64,000 bases of DNA from Zygaena filipendulae (GCA_907165275.2 OU015655.1:12102501-12166500), one strand, 5' to 3'; shown: positions 11,631 through 24,139, counted from the first letter of the stretch. Numbers and translations: made by a program. The notes: generated from the sequence alone by a model not told the origin.

Positions 11631-11885
11631 ACTAGCTCTGCCCCGCGGTTTCACCCGCTCGAAACGCTTTTACATGCCCGAGTACCGATTTAAATAAAAC
11701 AATACCTATATGTTGCTCCAAGCTAAGCTTAATCTATCTGTGAAAGAGACAGACAGACAGGCATAAAAAGTTTAAAATTTTAAATTTGAAACAAATTTTT
11801 TTTTTGTGGTTAGTTCTTTTATCGCCCCCACTCCATTTTTGGCAAAAATATTCATTGCACAGAGTTCTACTCTTATATTATAGTA
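11631..11885 (-). mobile_element. Helitron-C (GTCT-bearing) copy 1
   Basis: Reverse copy starting CACTAGCTCTGCCCCGCGG, TTTCACCCGC, with CCAAGCTAAGCTTAATC, AGACAGACAGACAGG and the 5'-end signature TTATAGTATAGA. It lies 54 bases past the stop codon of the first exchanger, so it may be within the 3' UTR. Confidence 0.75.
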
Positions 11886-11939
11886 TAGAAAAAGATAGAC
11901 TTAGTCCATTCTTATTATCTTTGATTTAGTCCTTAAAAA

Positions 11940-14900
11940 TCAATGTGGACATATAGGTAGGTTTACAACGAAGAATATATTGAGCTCTATGAGCGCTGCC
12001 AGCGTCAAAAATCCGGCATAGACAATGGCACAAGTGACACCGATTTTCCAGTCCAATTGAAATTTATTTAGAGCTAGAGACCCGTAAAAAGCAAACAGGG
12101 TTGTCAGCAACGATATTGTACTGTAAGGCAATCCAGTGGAGTTTATGGTTACCTGAAAAAGATAAATGATACTCTATTATGTATTTACAGTCAGAGGTTA
12201 CTTCCCTCTAGGAATCAGAGAGAAGGTAATCACTACGTGCTAGGAATACAATATAACATTTTGCCAGCACTAATATTTGATGTTACTTTTGGCTGAATAC
12301 AATGTTAGTTGTTATTTTTAACAAAATCTTCATACGTAAACAACTAAACACAAATAATATGTGTTAGCGTTAGAAACAGTGCAAAGCTAATTTTGAGATG
12401 TTTTCTCTAAAACTGGTTGACTTTTGAGGAAAATAGTAGATAACATTCATTCATTACATGTATCATGCACGATTTGATATCCTTTTGGCTTGTTACCCAC
12501 TTTTCAGCTAACAATAGTACACTAGCTATCACCCACGGTTTTACCAGCTTTAATTCCCGGGATTCCCGCGGGAATTCACTATATATCCATATATACCTAA
12601 TATAAGTTAGAAGGTACCGATGGCTTTTCATATAATGGGGATGGTGACTACTTTTGAAAATCAAAATTCTAATTAGTCCGTCAGTTAGAAAATAAAAAAA
12701 CAATAGACACGTATTTTTTGCTTTTTCAAATAAATTATAATATACAGAGATAAAGCGCATTAAAGTTTAGGGTGAAGGGGTCGTGACGTCACTAACCGCT
12801 AAAACCGCCATACAAACTGTCAGAATAGTGACGTCACGCGAAATTTCAACTCAATATATCACCGTTATTTTTTGATTAGGGTAAAAAAAGAAAAAATACG
12901 TGTCCAATATTTTTTAATAATCTACAAGACGGACAAAAAAAAAATTAGTCAACATGCCCATTATATTATGTACCAATTGAGAGAAGAAAACTAATTTATT
13001 GTCATTTTAATAACAGTATTTTAACAAAGATCTAGACGTAGCCATAACGTATACAACAGTCGTAATAGCTTCTTAATAATAAAATTTCCATCTGCAGTGG
13101 TAGTTTGAAAGTTTATGAGAAATTCTGTTGGAAACTCACCCAATAATTGCCCGGTACAGACGGGTAGAATATAGCTTTGATAAGCCAAGGAAGGCCCAAG
13201 CAGAGAAGAATGTCGAACGTGTTTGATCCAATGGTATTGCTGATGCCCATAGTACCGTGACCTGGTAACAATTTTTTTTATTATAAATATGTTGTTCTCG
13301 AAATTAGGTTTCCTGTCGCAAGGAGAACACTTTCTTTGTTTAAATGGTCTGCGATTTATAAGTAGCCAGACTTCATCGCGCACGAGTATAAGCTCGAAAT
13401 TGAGTGAAAAGTTTTTTTCTTCTTCTTCCTCTATCATTATACTATCTATCGAGATTTATCGCACAATGATAATGTTTTTGTAATTAAATAATGTCTTCTT
13501 CTAATTCAATATTTATGGCGAAACGCCACTCACAATGTTAAATTGTTCCTCAAGATAAAGTGAAAAATATTTTATAGTAAATGTTTGTGACACCAAAAAA
13601 GTTCACTTCCGACAGCTGTCAACACACGTGTTTAAGTGTGCAGGCGTTCTTTTATTAATTCACATACTTTTGTAATTAATTATATTTTCTTACCTTGATT
13701 AGTGACCACTACGCTGGATACGGCTTCAGGTAAGCTTGTCCCTGCTGCAAGAATGGTTAGGCCTGTAATACTATCTGGCAGGTGTAGGGTATCACCTGGA
13801 GAAAAAAAAAAGGGTAAGTCATGAGGTCGTTTAAGAAATATCACAGATATTTTTAACTAGAGCTGAATCAGGCACGTCTAGCAATCCAATTTTGTTTTCG
13901 AGGGCCATGCACTGTAACTGCAATGTGAGTGAAATCGCTTTAGGTAATCTATCTACCTATACATATAAAATGCTTTGTCCTGAATGACTGATGGATCAAC
14001 GCACAGCCTAAACCGCTGATCGTAGAGACCTGAAACTTGGATGGTGCGTTCTTTGTATGACGTAGGCATCCGATAAGAAAGGATTTTTGAAAGGGTTGCA
14101 AAGTTTGTATGGAACAATTCCGCGGGAACTTCGAAATTATCGCGGGTGAAACCGCGCGAGTCAGCTAGTGACTGTATAAAAATTAAATGAAAGTATAACA
14201 TGAAGAAATAACAAACGTAAACTCACAAAGAAGTTTGTGTGAAAAATTTAAATTCCACGCCTAGTTCCACGCGTTTGTTTTTTGTTTATTTTCATACAAA
14301 CCGAACGTTATAAACATCGATGCAAAGGGGAATAAAACCGTTTGTGGGGAGTTTTCAACGGAAATCTACGATCCTTCATCTATATAAACTATAATAAAAG
14401 AGTAGAATCCGCTATTCTGTACATTGAATATTTTCACCTAAAATTGAGAGGGGTGATAAAAGAAGAGTATACCTAACCAAGCCCAAAAAGAAGTTTTTAA
14501 AATTCTTTTCAGTCTGTCTGTCTGTTTGCGATAATTTCCGCATCTACTGAACCGATTGTCATGCGGTTTTCATAGGTAGATTAAGCTTAGCCTGGAGCTA
14601 CATATAGGCTTTGTTTAATTGAAATCGGATGTCGGGAAAAAAGTTGTTGTATAAAAACCTTTCACGCGGCTGAAACCGCGGGGCACAGCTAGTTCATTTT
14701 TATGTTGATAAAAAAGCTAAAAGTAGACTTTGTCTGTTTTATGGTCCCGTATTGGGTACAAAATTCCGCAATGGTGTTTTTTTATGTCCATGCAGATATA
14801 TGATATTTCGAACCGATTCCTTCTGTGTCGGTCAAGAGACAAATCAATTTCATACCGTACAACGGAGCTAATAGAAATAGGTTTATTTAACTTAATACTA

Positions 14901-17900
14901 GCTAAATACTAGCTAAACCTAAAAATAAATAAATAAATGCGAGAGTCCATAAGGAAAAAAGGAGGACAGCTTGTGTGTCAGTAACTTCATAACTTGCCGA
15001 GAATTGTGATGATCCATGCAACTAGGTAGGAGACACTCCCAATCCAGGTGATGCACATGATGAAGGTCAACTGATAAAGGTTTTGGTATCGGCGGCAGTC
15101 AGGGACCGTGGCCCACAGCAAGAGTCCAATAGGCCACGTTAACACCCACATAAACTTCCTCATACCAGTCTCTTCGCCGGGCCAAGACCATACAGAGCTC
15201 AAGCTCACCTCTGCAAAAATAATCATGCTTTATAACGAAATAAGCTATTCTATGCAGTTTCGCTCGCATTAATTTCGAAATTCTGGAGGGAATTACGAGA
15301 CCTTTGTAACTTGACTAAATTTCATGATGATCGGTTCGGTTGAGTGTTTGGACGAAAGTTTGACATAATTGCGGCATGCTGTTTGATGCTGTTTTTGTTA
15401 ATATTTGCCAGTCATACTGTTGACGTAGCAAATACAGATGATTTCATTTCATTTCATTCATTCATAAACACAGGTGAAACCGCGGGGAAAGCTACTATGT
15501 ATACAGATGCAAAGGCCTACTTTCAGATGTCTCCTAAAGCGCAGCCAGTTTACTGCGGCTGCAAACTCGATTTAGTCATTTATCTAGTGTTAGAAAAGTA
15601 TACTAAAAATATATTACCAGAACCAGTAGAGTCGTGTCTTTTATTCATCTCGATGCCTTCCTCGAGATCATTGTTCTGAACAGAACGGCTCATGCGGCGC
15701 GACGCGTCTAATGGATTAGTTTTAGCTAGAACAAAATTAGACATTTTTGACACATACACTATACAATATACATTACAATTAGGTACGGTTACGATCCAGT
15801 TTTAAAAGCTAGTTTCAATAGCTTTCTTCTTCTTCTTCTTTAATAATGGCGTCTATAATTATAATTTCAACAGCTTTATATTATGTAGAATTTTTCGAAA
15901 GACGAATAGTTATTATGTTATATTCATTTCTTCGATCTATTATATTGTCTTGAAGTTATGGTAGGAAAGCTTTTCAGCGGTGACCACAGATGGAAAGTAT
16001 AGATGCTTGAGTGGATTGGATGAGGATAGTGAAGGAGTTGTGATCGTAGAGAACCTTGCGGTGGGCTTTGTCCAGCAGTGGACATCTGTTGGTCGAGATG
16101 ATAATGATAAAATGATTTGTGGACATTTCATCAGAAGATTTCGAGAAGAGATTATAATATGAAACAATCTCGCAACTCACCTTTATTTAAAAGGGGTGTA
16201 ATTTCTGTGTATCTATTAGGTTTCTTCAAAGGATAACAGCATCCACTCTTCACGAATGACCCTAATTTTTTGTTAAACACCATCGCTAAAAATATAAATA
16301 GTAATTTTATATATATTACACGCTACGTTACCATTTCTATTATATATTTGTATCTTGATTTCCTTTGACCAACTACACACATCAAAAGTGTCTAGGGATC
16401 AACATATATTTTTGCAATAACTTTTCTCCTGATTGATATTAATTAAAATTTTCTTTAAGGATTCATCAAATAAAGTGTTTTCGTTTGTCACAGTAACGAT
16501 AAACCAAGTCACCTTTGCATTAATAAAGAAATTTGCCATTTTCCTAATAAAGGGATTTTTGACATTTGAACCACTAACATTAAAGTTCGAAAAAAAGACT
16601 GAAATAACAGTTTTCTTTAAAATTTTATTGGGTAACTTAAACAATTAATAATCCGTGTTTCTACCGCGAACACTAACAACACAAGAACATCGGTTTGGCA
16701 TACTCAAAATGAGTTCATCCAAATCACGCTGTGGAATGGCCGCCCATGTTCGTTGCAACAACAAAAAAAGGTCTTCTTGCGACTGGATACCCTCCATATT
16801 CGGCAGAGCTCTTCTCTGTAGCATATCCCATGCATGCTCAATCGGGTTCAAGTCTGGCGACTGAGCAGGCCAGGGCAGGACATTAATGTTAGCTGCGGCG
16901 AGAGTCTGTCTTACAACTCTTGCGGTGTGCGGTCGTGCATTATCATGCATTAACTGAAATAAGGGACCGATTTGCACTTGTAGAGGAACGATGACGTCTG
17001 ATACAATCGTCTCAGCATAAATTTGAGCGTTGAGGTTGCCTCTGATCCAAATCAACTCAGTTCTTCCGCCGATCCAAATACCCGCCCATACCATGATGGT
17101 TCCACCACTATAAGGATGGACTTCCTGGCAGGATTTTAATCGCTGTTGGCGTCCAGGGGTTTTCCAGTGTCGTATACGTCTTGTATCCGGTCTCATACCA
17201 AAACGAGACTCATCAGAAAATCACACGAAACGCCATTGTTCTTCTGCCCAATTTCTGTGTCCAAGAGCCCATTGATATCGAATCCTACGATTGTGCATTG
17301 CTATAGGTGGTACCCGTAGCGGTCTTCGGGAATGAAGGTTCACTTCATGCAAGCGGTTTCTGACTGTTTGGTCGCTAATTAAGTTCCCTGAAGAGTGATG
17401 AAGCCTCACGGCTAACATCATGGCGGTTATTGTTGGAGCTCTTCGAGTTAAGATTTGAATGTATCGGTCTTGTCTCCGTGTGGTGCAGCGATACCGTCCT
17501 CCATGGCGCTCAGCCACGGTACCAGTGCTTCGGTAACGTGTCCAAAGTCGACTGATAACACTCTGACTTGTATTCAGAGCTAAAGCCACAGTACGTTGCC
17601 GGGAACCAGCTTCTATCATTCCCACGGCTCTGAGCATTTCTTCCCTGCTTAAATGACGTCGCCGCTCCATAATAACGTTGGTTTTAATCAGTAGTAGGGA
17701 AACAGTAGCACTAATAATGTCTTCAATGCGTTGTATGTTTTTGTAGGGAAAATATTGACAGCTGATTTTCATCTTTTACTCGCATTTGATTGACAGTTCC
17801 TGATTCAAATTATGTAATGCACCAAAAAGGATCCATATAAATTTATAAAATCATAAATTTATTACAAAGCCACATCTCAATCTCAAGAAATCCGCATAAA

Positions 17901-20900
17901 AATGCTTGATCCCTAGACACTTTTGATGTGTGTATTATTATCACTAACTTTACTGACAGAGTAATTTTCTAATTTAAGTCACAGGTAAAGAAGTTAAAAC
18001 AGTTAACTGCTTCTATGGACATCAATTTAAAAAGACTTCGGTCTCAGCATTATTGCTTCAGTGTGGCTTCACAGTATGGACTTGATACATGGACGCTGTA
18101 TTTATTTATCCTACTGATATTATAAATGTGAAAGTGTGGATGTTTGGATGTTTGTTACTCAATCACGCAAAAACGGCTGAACGGATTAACGGATTTGGAT
18201 GAAATTTGGCATGCACGTTGTCAGGGGTACAGAGAAGGACATAAGAGTCCTTTTATCCCAGAATTCCCGCGAACTCCGAAATTACCGCGAATGAAACCGC
18301 GGGGCACAGCTAGTATTATTATAATATACTCACCAAGAATGTAAAACGTATACATCATCACCAACAGCAGAGCCTCATGCCAGTAGACTCTGTTGTCCAT
18401 CAGGGTTAGTATCAGAGCCACTACGGTCACCGCGTACATCAGGCAATCGCGAGATACTGACCACCAGTCTAACTCTATTGCCTGTCAACATAATATTGAA
18501 CAATGTGATTAACTTCTAATCTAACGGACTCTTGATAATTTTCATGTATCGAAAAATATTTTTTATTTAGATTAAAGAGTTCAGCTTATAGGTTTACTTT
18601 TTGCGCATCATTAAAAATACATTAAAAAAAGGTTGTCATTTTCAAAATATTCGTATCAATATTACCATATATGTACATTTTAATAAAATCCTTTTAAAAC
18701 CTATAGATTATTTTAGGGTAAATTTAAGCAAAGCGTTCGACCACAGCTCACCTGATTTCAAGTGACGGTGTGGTCGAACACACTTAGCCTGGAATGGGAA
18801 CTGGCTTTCAAGTGAGGCTGCCGGAACACATCAGTGCTTAGCGACAGATTTTTAACTTGAATGTGGTGGGGATGCAAATTATTTAAATTTAAAAGGGACA
18901 CTATAGGATCCTAATAATTTTGAATGGATTACCAGGGCCCATACGAAGTGTCTTCAGTCCATCGTAATTCATGTACGAGGATAGTCACTGAAAGCAAAGT
19001 TTGCAATTGGCTAATGCTTTTTGATTTTCAAAAAACCCAAAATTATTATTACCATTTATTGTAGTATAAAAATGAACGGCTTTTTGTTCCCTACTACTAT
19101 TCATCCGAATGCAATGGAACTTTAATAAGTTGTTGTGAAATTACATCTTGGGAAAATAATCACAACGGACTAAGTGGAATTGAGAGTCCAAAACGAAACT
19201 AAGTTCATGTCGCAATCGGACGAAGCAGCCACGGCGAAGATTATAGATCTGGGTTCCCACTCTTATATTTTTATTTATTATATCCTTAGATTCAGATTAA
19301 AAATTATATTATTATACCTTAGCAGCCAGTAAGCCGCAACAAGCTGGAACTGCCAACACGTTGAACACAGCTGAACCAACAATGGCGCCCACACCGATGT
19401 CCCCTTCAGTCACAAATGTGCCCACGCAATTTATAAACAGCTCTGGACTCGAGCTGGCGGCTGCCATGAACGTTGCTCCCGCTATGTCTTCTGCCATCTT
19501 TAATCCTGACGAAAGAAGAAGTGTCAAAGTAGCTACATATCTATATTCTTTAGAGACAATTAGTGTGTTTATAGAATTCATTCGGCCGCAAATGTAACGA
19601 GGGACAGTGTAGACCTAATATTATAGCTTCCTACTCTAACAATGGTTAGTTTAATTGAAAACTATTTCATAGTTTATATCATAGGAACGATAAAAGGCTC
19701 TTGAGTTAATCTCTACTATACGTACAAAACTATTATTAATAAAAATATCTGATAAAGAACTAGAGCTAAGCTGGAGGAAATTCAAACGTTTGTTAATCTA
19801 TGTATTTATATTACAGGAAAAAACTGCGTTGTTGTTCCACTTATCAATCAATTATCATTTTGTCCTCCTTACTATAAGTTACCTATATCTTATTCACATT
19901 TACTTTCAAAATATTCATTAAAATTTTGTACTTAAGTAAGGCATATGTTTATATTATGAACATCCTTATTTATTTTTAGGTTATTATACGTGTAAAATAT
20001 AATAAGAACCTCACTTAGCCGATGTGGTACTAGGATTGATTTATATCAGGAGCTAAGTAGGTAAATATAACATGTATGTGAAAGTATCTAATATAGTACC
20101 TACGGATATAAAATTCGCATAGCATTAGAGAAAATTATAACGAAGTCTTGAATATAACTAAGCATACACTTTAAATATCTTTCGCAAAATGCTTCATTAA
20201 AATAAAATAAAATATTATAAATTGTTTACTGTGGTGAAAATAATAATATTTCGCATTTTGAGAATTCAAATTAAGAGGGTAAAGATCAGTCTTTTAATTA
20301 AGAAAATATACCATCACATGGATATCTATGTAAATTGCGGGAAACAGCTAGGCTACAAATATATGCGTATACTCATGCGTATATACATATATAAAGGCGT
20401 TTAGCCAATTTCAATAATGGATGAATTATTGTGAATGCAGCATTCTTGACTTGAATTTTAATTCTGAGGATTTAATATCCTGGAATGAGTAATAAATAAT
20501 AAAATTTTCTTTAAACAAGCTTTATCATGTGAAGGTACTCATGACAACAAAACCAAATTCTACCCCGAATTCGACTGTCCTATCAGTTGCCGTCAGTGAA
20601 TTTCAGACCCTACGTTCCGGCTGCATAATCAGGTCAACTCGGTGCCAAACCGAACTAATATGATATGTCAAATTGCATCTCAATTAAATACCAGCGAGTG
20701 GTTGAAAAATGGTTTGCAAATTTTGCTGAAAAGATGACAACAGCTTACATTACAAACTTAAGATAATACATAATTAAAATAATACATAGTTTGTAAATAA
20801 TAAATAAGTTACTTACTTTCGCATATCAACTCAATGGCAGGCACGAAGTATTGTTCACAGACAGTTCCCAGAAGTAGAAAGCAGTAAATAGCTAGCACGC

Positions 20901-21999
20901 AGTGTACCAAAATATATCCCTGCAGGTGAAGAAAAATTACATAAATATAATATCATTAGTCTTTCAGATCCAATTGAATACGTCATAACATGGTAGGTAC
21001 CTACCACTATTCGATATCATAAATTAGTTGATATTAGATACCTACAACTAAATATTTTAAAAGATAAATAAATAAAACATAATTAAAGCAGTTTACCGAA
21101 ATTAATGATCGTTTTTACAAAGCACGAATACATGAATACGACGTTGGCACGCATAGCAAGCTTTCAGGCTATTTTGCCAGTGCCAAAGTGAATTCTTCAT
21201 TAAGAACCGAATACCCATATATAGGTACTCTATTTCCGCCTGTGCCAACTTTAAGCCGGTAATGCATCAGCTGATAGATAAATCCCATCACTACCTGCCT
21301 ATCATAATATGTACTTGTTACGCATTAAAACTACTTACACTTCGCCTCTGGACATGGGTCAACCCATCCGGTGGAAATTCGAGAATGGCTGCTGGCGTGC
21401 AGTTCTTTCTGCTAGCCTCCACCGTGCTGAGCAGCCGTCGTCGTGTAAACTCATTTGCGTAGGCTGGTACTAGAAAAAGAAATAAGGTAAGACATTCACA
21501 TTGGGCAGCATAATATGTTGATGATTTACATTAGTATATAAGAATTTAACAGTCTACGTATGTATAGATTTAATTAAGTTATTGATCTTTAGGAATAAAA
21601 ACTAGGGCATTTTGAACCCCAAAAACTTAATTGAACCCGGATAACGACAACTGATGTGATTCTTTTTTTAACTGGAATAGATCTTTAGAGCAGCGATTTA
21701 GAAATTAAAATAACTGGTTTATTTTCTTTTTCATTGATTTGAAAATAATGTACGTAGTGTTTCTTTTTATTGTGAAGACTCCTTCTCTTCGTCCTTATTT
21801 GATTTCGGGGAATTTTTTTAGTATAACGAGATATAAGTAATTCACCTGAATCTTCATAGTTAGGTGGACGTTCTTGTTTGTCACTTTTCAACACTAATAA
21901 GTAGAGTAATGGTATACCAAAAAAAAACAACACTCTCAGTACATTCGCCACTTTGGCTTTACACTTTAACTGTTTAGTCCTTATTAACATTTTGGCCAT
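11940..21999 (-). CDS. SLC24-type Na+/K+/Ca2+ exchanger 1, complete, ten exons
   Basis: Ten exons, 5' to 3' on the minus strand: 21999-21846, 21469-21339, 20919-20817, 19505-19318, 18481-18334, 16285-16181, 15210-14998, 13795-13694, 13261-13140, 12152-11940. They sum to 1479 bases, giving 492 aa with no internal stop. Residues about 20-37 ([18 protein letters not shown]) form an N-terminal membrane anchor or signal. [11 protein letters not shown] follows, as in SLC24 proteins. The alpha-1 repeat is at about 131-180 ([27 protein letters not shown]). A short basic cytosolic loop (exon 16285-16181) precedes the alpha-2 repeat at about 350-420 ([32 protein letters not shown]). The Glu in SPELF and Asp in SNTFD, key cation ligands in the family, are present. 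The family extrudes Ca2+ with K+ in exchange for Na+ across the plasma membrane; substrate is inferred. One intron (14997 onward) is GC-AG. Introns hold a Tc1 element, Helitrons and a CRE-MITE. Confidence 0.93.
12634..12962 (+). mobile_element. CRE-MITE copy 3 (best preserved)
   Basis: About 329 bp in the last intron of exchanger 1. The inverted ends are AATGGGGATGGTGACTAC and TTAGTCAACATGCCCATT, flanked by AT/TA. It carries TGACGTCA at 12784-12791 and again near 12830, and the family words GTCCGTCAGTTAG and CTACAAGACGGAC. Confidence 0.85.
13952..14168 (+). mobile_element. Helitron-D copy 1
   Basis: Starts TCTACC after A and ends CGCGAGTCAGCTAG before T, with the hairpin-forming GCGGGTGAAACCGCGC near the 3' end. 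Family words: AAAATGCTTTGTCCTGAATG, GATCGTAGAGACCTGAAAC, GAACAATTCCGCGGGAAC. It shares only its 3' end with families A and C. Confidence 0.75.
14379..14692 (+). mobile_element. Helitron-C copy 2, near full length
   Basis: Starts TCTATA and ends GGGGCACAGCTAG before T. Signature order: ACTATAATAAAAGAGTAGAA, TTGAGAGGGGTGATAAAAG, CAGTCTGTCTGTCTGTTTG, GCATCTACTGAACCGATTG, GATTAAGCTTAGCCTGGAG. About 314 bp, no ORF. Confidence 0.8.
14996..14997 (-). other. GC 5' splice site in exchanger 1
   Basis: The exon ending at 14998 reads ...ATC ACA ATT CTC G followed by gcaagt rather than gtaagt. The +3 to +6 positions (AAGT) are the strong consensus usual for GC donors. The paralogous exon in the second exchanger ends at the same point with GT, and the next exon joins in phase, so the placement is well supported. 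Confidence 0.8.
15250..15495. repeat. broken Helitron-A pieces
   Basis: GCATTAATTTCGAAATTC and AAATTTCATGATGATCGG near 15268-15330, then AACACAGGTGAAACCGCGGG at about 15467-15486. These are degraded family A fragments in opposite orientations inside an intron. Confidence 0.4.
16376..17932 (-). mobile_element. full-length Tc1-like transposon (DD34E), 1557 bp
   Basis: Perfect 27-bp terminal inverted repeats lie at 16376-16402 and 17906-17932 (outer part CACACATCAAAAGTGTCTAG), flanked on both sides by the TA target dinucleotide (16374-16375 and 17933-17934). The transposase gene fills the middle on the minus strand. It is inserted in an intron of exchanger 1 in the gene's own orientation. Perfect ends and an almost open gene imply a young insertion. 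It cannot be called autonomous because of the stop codon in its transposase. Confidence 0.93.
16645..17670 (-). pseudogene. Tc1-family transposase with one in-frame stop
   Basis: ATG at 17670-17668 begins [20 protein letters not shown]; the frame runs 342 codons to the stop at 16645, the normal length of a Tc1-family transposase. The N-terminal half is a paired-like helix-turn-helix DNA-binding region ([31 protein letters not shown]). The catalytic triad is visible: Asp in FSDESRFG, Asp in [10 protein letters not shown] and Glu in [10 protein letters not shown], with 34 residues between the last two (DD34E). Codon 150 is TGA (17223-17221), just before the first catalytic Asp; where relatives have a sense codon this copy stops. 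Both halves remain open, so this is a single nonsense change, not general decay. The enzyme cuts and pastes the element at TA sites. It was described only, not repaired. Confidence 0.92.
18109..18313 (+). mobile_element. Helitron-A full-length reference copy
   Basis: 205 bp from TCCTACTGATATTATAAATG to GCGGGGCACAGCTAG, inserted between A and T as Helitrons do. Inside are GTTTGTTACTCAATCACGC, AACGGATTTGGATGAAATT and GTTGTCAGGGGTACAGAGAA. The palindromic GCGAATGAAACCGCG part forms the 3' hairpin. No ORF, so it must be mobilised in trans. Confidence 0.85.
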
Positions 22000-22811
22000 T
22001 TACGAAACTAATAGAAGTAAAATTTAACAAACAAGAAAATAAGTAGAGGTAAATCTTAGGTAAAATTTGTTTTGTATCAAAAGCTATTGTCAAATGAAAA
22101 AATCGTAGATTTCGCCGTTTATACAGCAAAATCGCATTGGAGAGGAAAGTTTGAAAATAATATTTATTCAAAAAGACGTGCTCCTTTTCCAGTCCACAAT
22201 ATTGTACTGATACATAAAATTAAACTGTTCCTTGAGGAAAATATAACGATCATACACGCTATTTATCGATAAGGAATCATTAGGTATCTAACTATTAATA
22301 ATCCGAAATCTTTGGATCACGTTTATCGTAGTTATCGATGCGAGTGTAAATAGGAACATTACTTATACAGGTAGCTCGAATAGGTGGAGCAAATGATAAA
22401 ATTATATAGTACCAGGTACATATTATAATAAATAAAGATAGGCACGAGTATGCTCAAACTTGCCTAGTAGTGGATGTGGTGGATGGACACTGTATTACAG
22501 TATTTGTTAATATAGTTCAATTTGTTCTTCTGAACTATAATAATAAGAATAATAATAATAAACCATTTATTTCCAATCACAGTGACTTATACACTACCAA
22601 TAACTAGATTTGAGGACACAAACAATATGAAACATGTAGCTAAGCCAAAGTGAGAGATCGGAATCCGTACTAGGAAACCCCGTGTTACAGGATTCCGGCC
22701 CCCATCTTCGGACCAAACTTAAATCCAGGCACTATTCTCTTCTTTGTACATCGTCAACTTACTTTGCTCCGCCGTTTCTTTCTTGTCAACTTTTACTTCT
22801 CCACTAATTTG

Positions 22812-23118
22812 TTGCATAATAATAATCCACTTCATAACACACAGATCTGCTTGATCCCACACTAAGCTTGTGTCGTGGAAACCAAGCAAACGTGGTATAT
22901 CTATACTACATATTTTTACATATACGTATATTATACTATTAATTTGACTCAGTTTAATAACTTTTAGTAATAATACTATAAATATACTCGTATATACACG
23001 CCCAGACTGGAAAGTGGAACCCTGTGTTCATCACACGAAGTCCTCCCCAACCGGGAATCGAACCCGGAACCTTTTGATTAGCGGGTAGGCATTGTCCTAC
23101 CCGCTAATCAAAAGGCGC
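22812..23118 (-). mobile_element. tRNA-derived SINE, copy 1
   Basis: Reading the minus strand, the head contains a B-box-like GGTTCGATTCC (23064-23054) in a tRNA-type arm, then a body with ACACAGGGTTCCACTTTCCA and TTGGTTTCCACGACACAAG, and a (TTA)n tail. The same body is found at 29934 and 56516. A 19-bp inverted repeat sits at its head (23070-23115). This is not a functional tRNA gene: no cloverleaf with an acceptor stem is present. Confidence 0.7.
23070..23115. repeat. perfect 19-bp inverted repeat at a SINE head
   Basis: CCTTTTGATTAGCGGGTAG (23070-23088) is followed after 8 bases by its exact complement CTACCCGCTAATCAAAAGG (23097-23115). The arms correspond to the anticodon-arm part of the SINE head, so the head was duplicated in inverted form. 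Confidence 0.85.
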
Positions 23119-23817
23119 GAGCCAAATCTTCTTCTTGCACCTTGACCTGTTAATAAACACTGTCTTTACGTATGTTATTCAAATATTTTATAAAAATAAT
23201 TCAAATTATTTGTGATTTTATTTATAATATCGCCACTAATCATCACACTAACAATCACACGAAAAAATTTTCAAAGTTTTGTATGTATTTCAAATTTATT
23301 TGCCCATACATAATAACTTCTAATACTAATTTATACCTAGTTACATTAGTATATTATATACACGTCATTTTGTGCTAATAAATAATATCTAGTTACACAG
23401 AGACTAGCTTGTAAGTACAAATATTACTGCGAAAGTGTCTCGGGAAGCCCTGTGGGACTCCACCTCCGACGACACAGTATTAGTTCAGGACCCCGCGACG
23501 CTGATAAATCCAAAGTAACCTTATGAGATATCGTTTAATTTTATTTCTGTGTGCATAGTGTCAATGTACGCATAGTGTCAACCTATCTTGTAAATCGAAA
23601 AGCAAAAAGAATAACATTACTACCTAATATTAATATTAACAGCGAATACTTGAGCGGAGCTTCGCCTAGTATGGTCAGAAAACGGAAGTGACGCGCCTGA
23701 AGTCAACGTAAGTACACACATTAAGTTGGCAACGAGCTTAACCCTTAGTCCGTTTAATCTACAGCCAATAAGCGTGCCAGACACTTTCCGTGGCAAACAA
23801 AATAATATTCTCCTAAT

Positions 23818-24139
23818 AGGCTATTTGACAATTTTTTTTTAGTCCGTCTTGCAGATTATTAAAAAATATTGGACACGTATTTTTTCTTTTTTTGCGTAAT
23901 CAAAAAATAACAGCGATACATTGAGTTGAAATTTCGCGTGACGTCACTAACTAGTGCAGTTCGTATGGCGGCTTGTAGCGGTAAGTGACGTCTCGAGCCC
24001 CCACCCTAAACTTTAATGCGCTTTATCTCTGTGTATTTTCATTTATTTGAAAAAAAAAATACGTGTCTAATGATTTTTAATTTTCTAAAAGACGGACTAA
24101 TTAAAATTTTGATTTTCAAAAGTTGTCAACATCCCTATT
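23818..24139 (-). mobile_element. CRE-MITE copy 4
   Basis: Reverse copy: TTAGTCCGTCTTGCAG, TTGGACACGTATTTTTTC, TTGAGTTGAAATTTCGCG, one TGACGTCA, CACCCTAAACTTTAATGCGC, GACGGACTAATT, ending GTTGTCAACATCCCTATT. A second site has drifted to TGACGTCT. Confidence 0.8.

Larger units (their letters stand above)
5196..11939. other. gene-free stretch between unidentified gene and first exchanger
   Basis: No supported coding exon. It holds the nested hairpins at 6886-7300, MITE-F at 7948-8184, a Helitron at 8708-8898, two CRE-MITEs at 9927-10756, a putative LINE 3' tail near 10861-11110, a 190-bp repeat at 11280-11468 and a Helitron at 11631-11885. Two TGACGTCA palindromes also occur at 9317-9324 and 9349-9356, outside the MITE copies. 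A minus-strand AATAAA at 11620-11625 could serve the exchanger ending at 11940. Confidence 0.5.

Noticed and set aside
12407..12760. 117-codon minus-strand ORF
   Set aside because: It runs across the border of a CRE-MITE and a Helitron fragment inside an exchanger 1 intron.
23041..23118. tRNA gene
   Set aside because: Has a B-box-like T arm but no acceptor stem or full cloverleaf, and is continuous with a SINE body found elsewhere. The same applies to 56523-56590.
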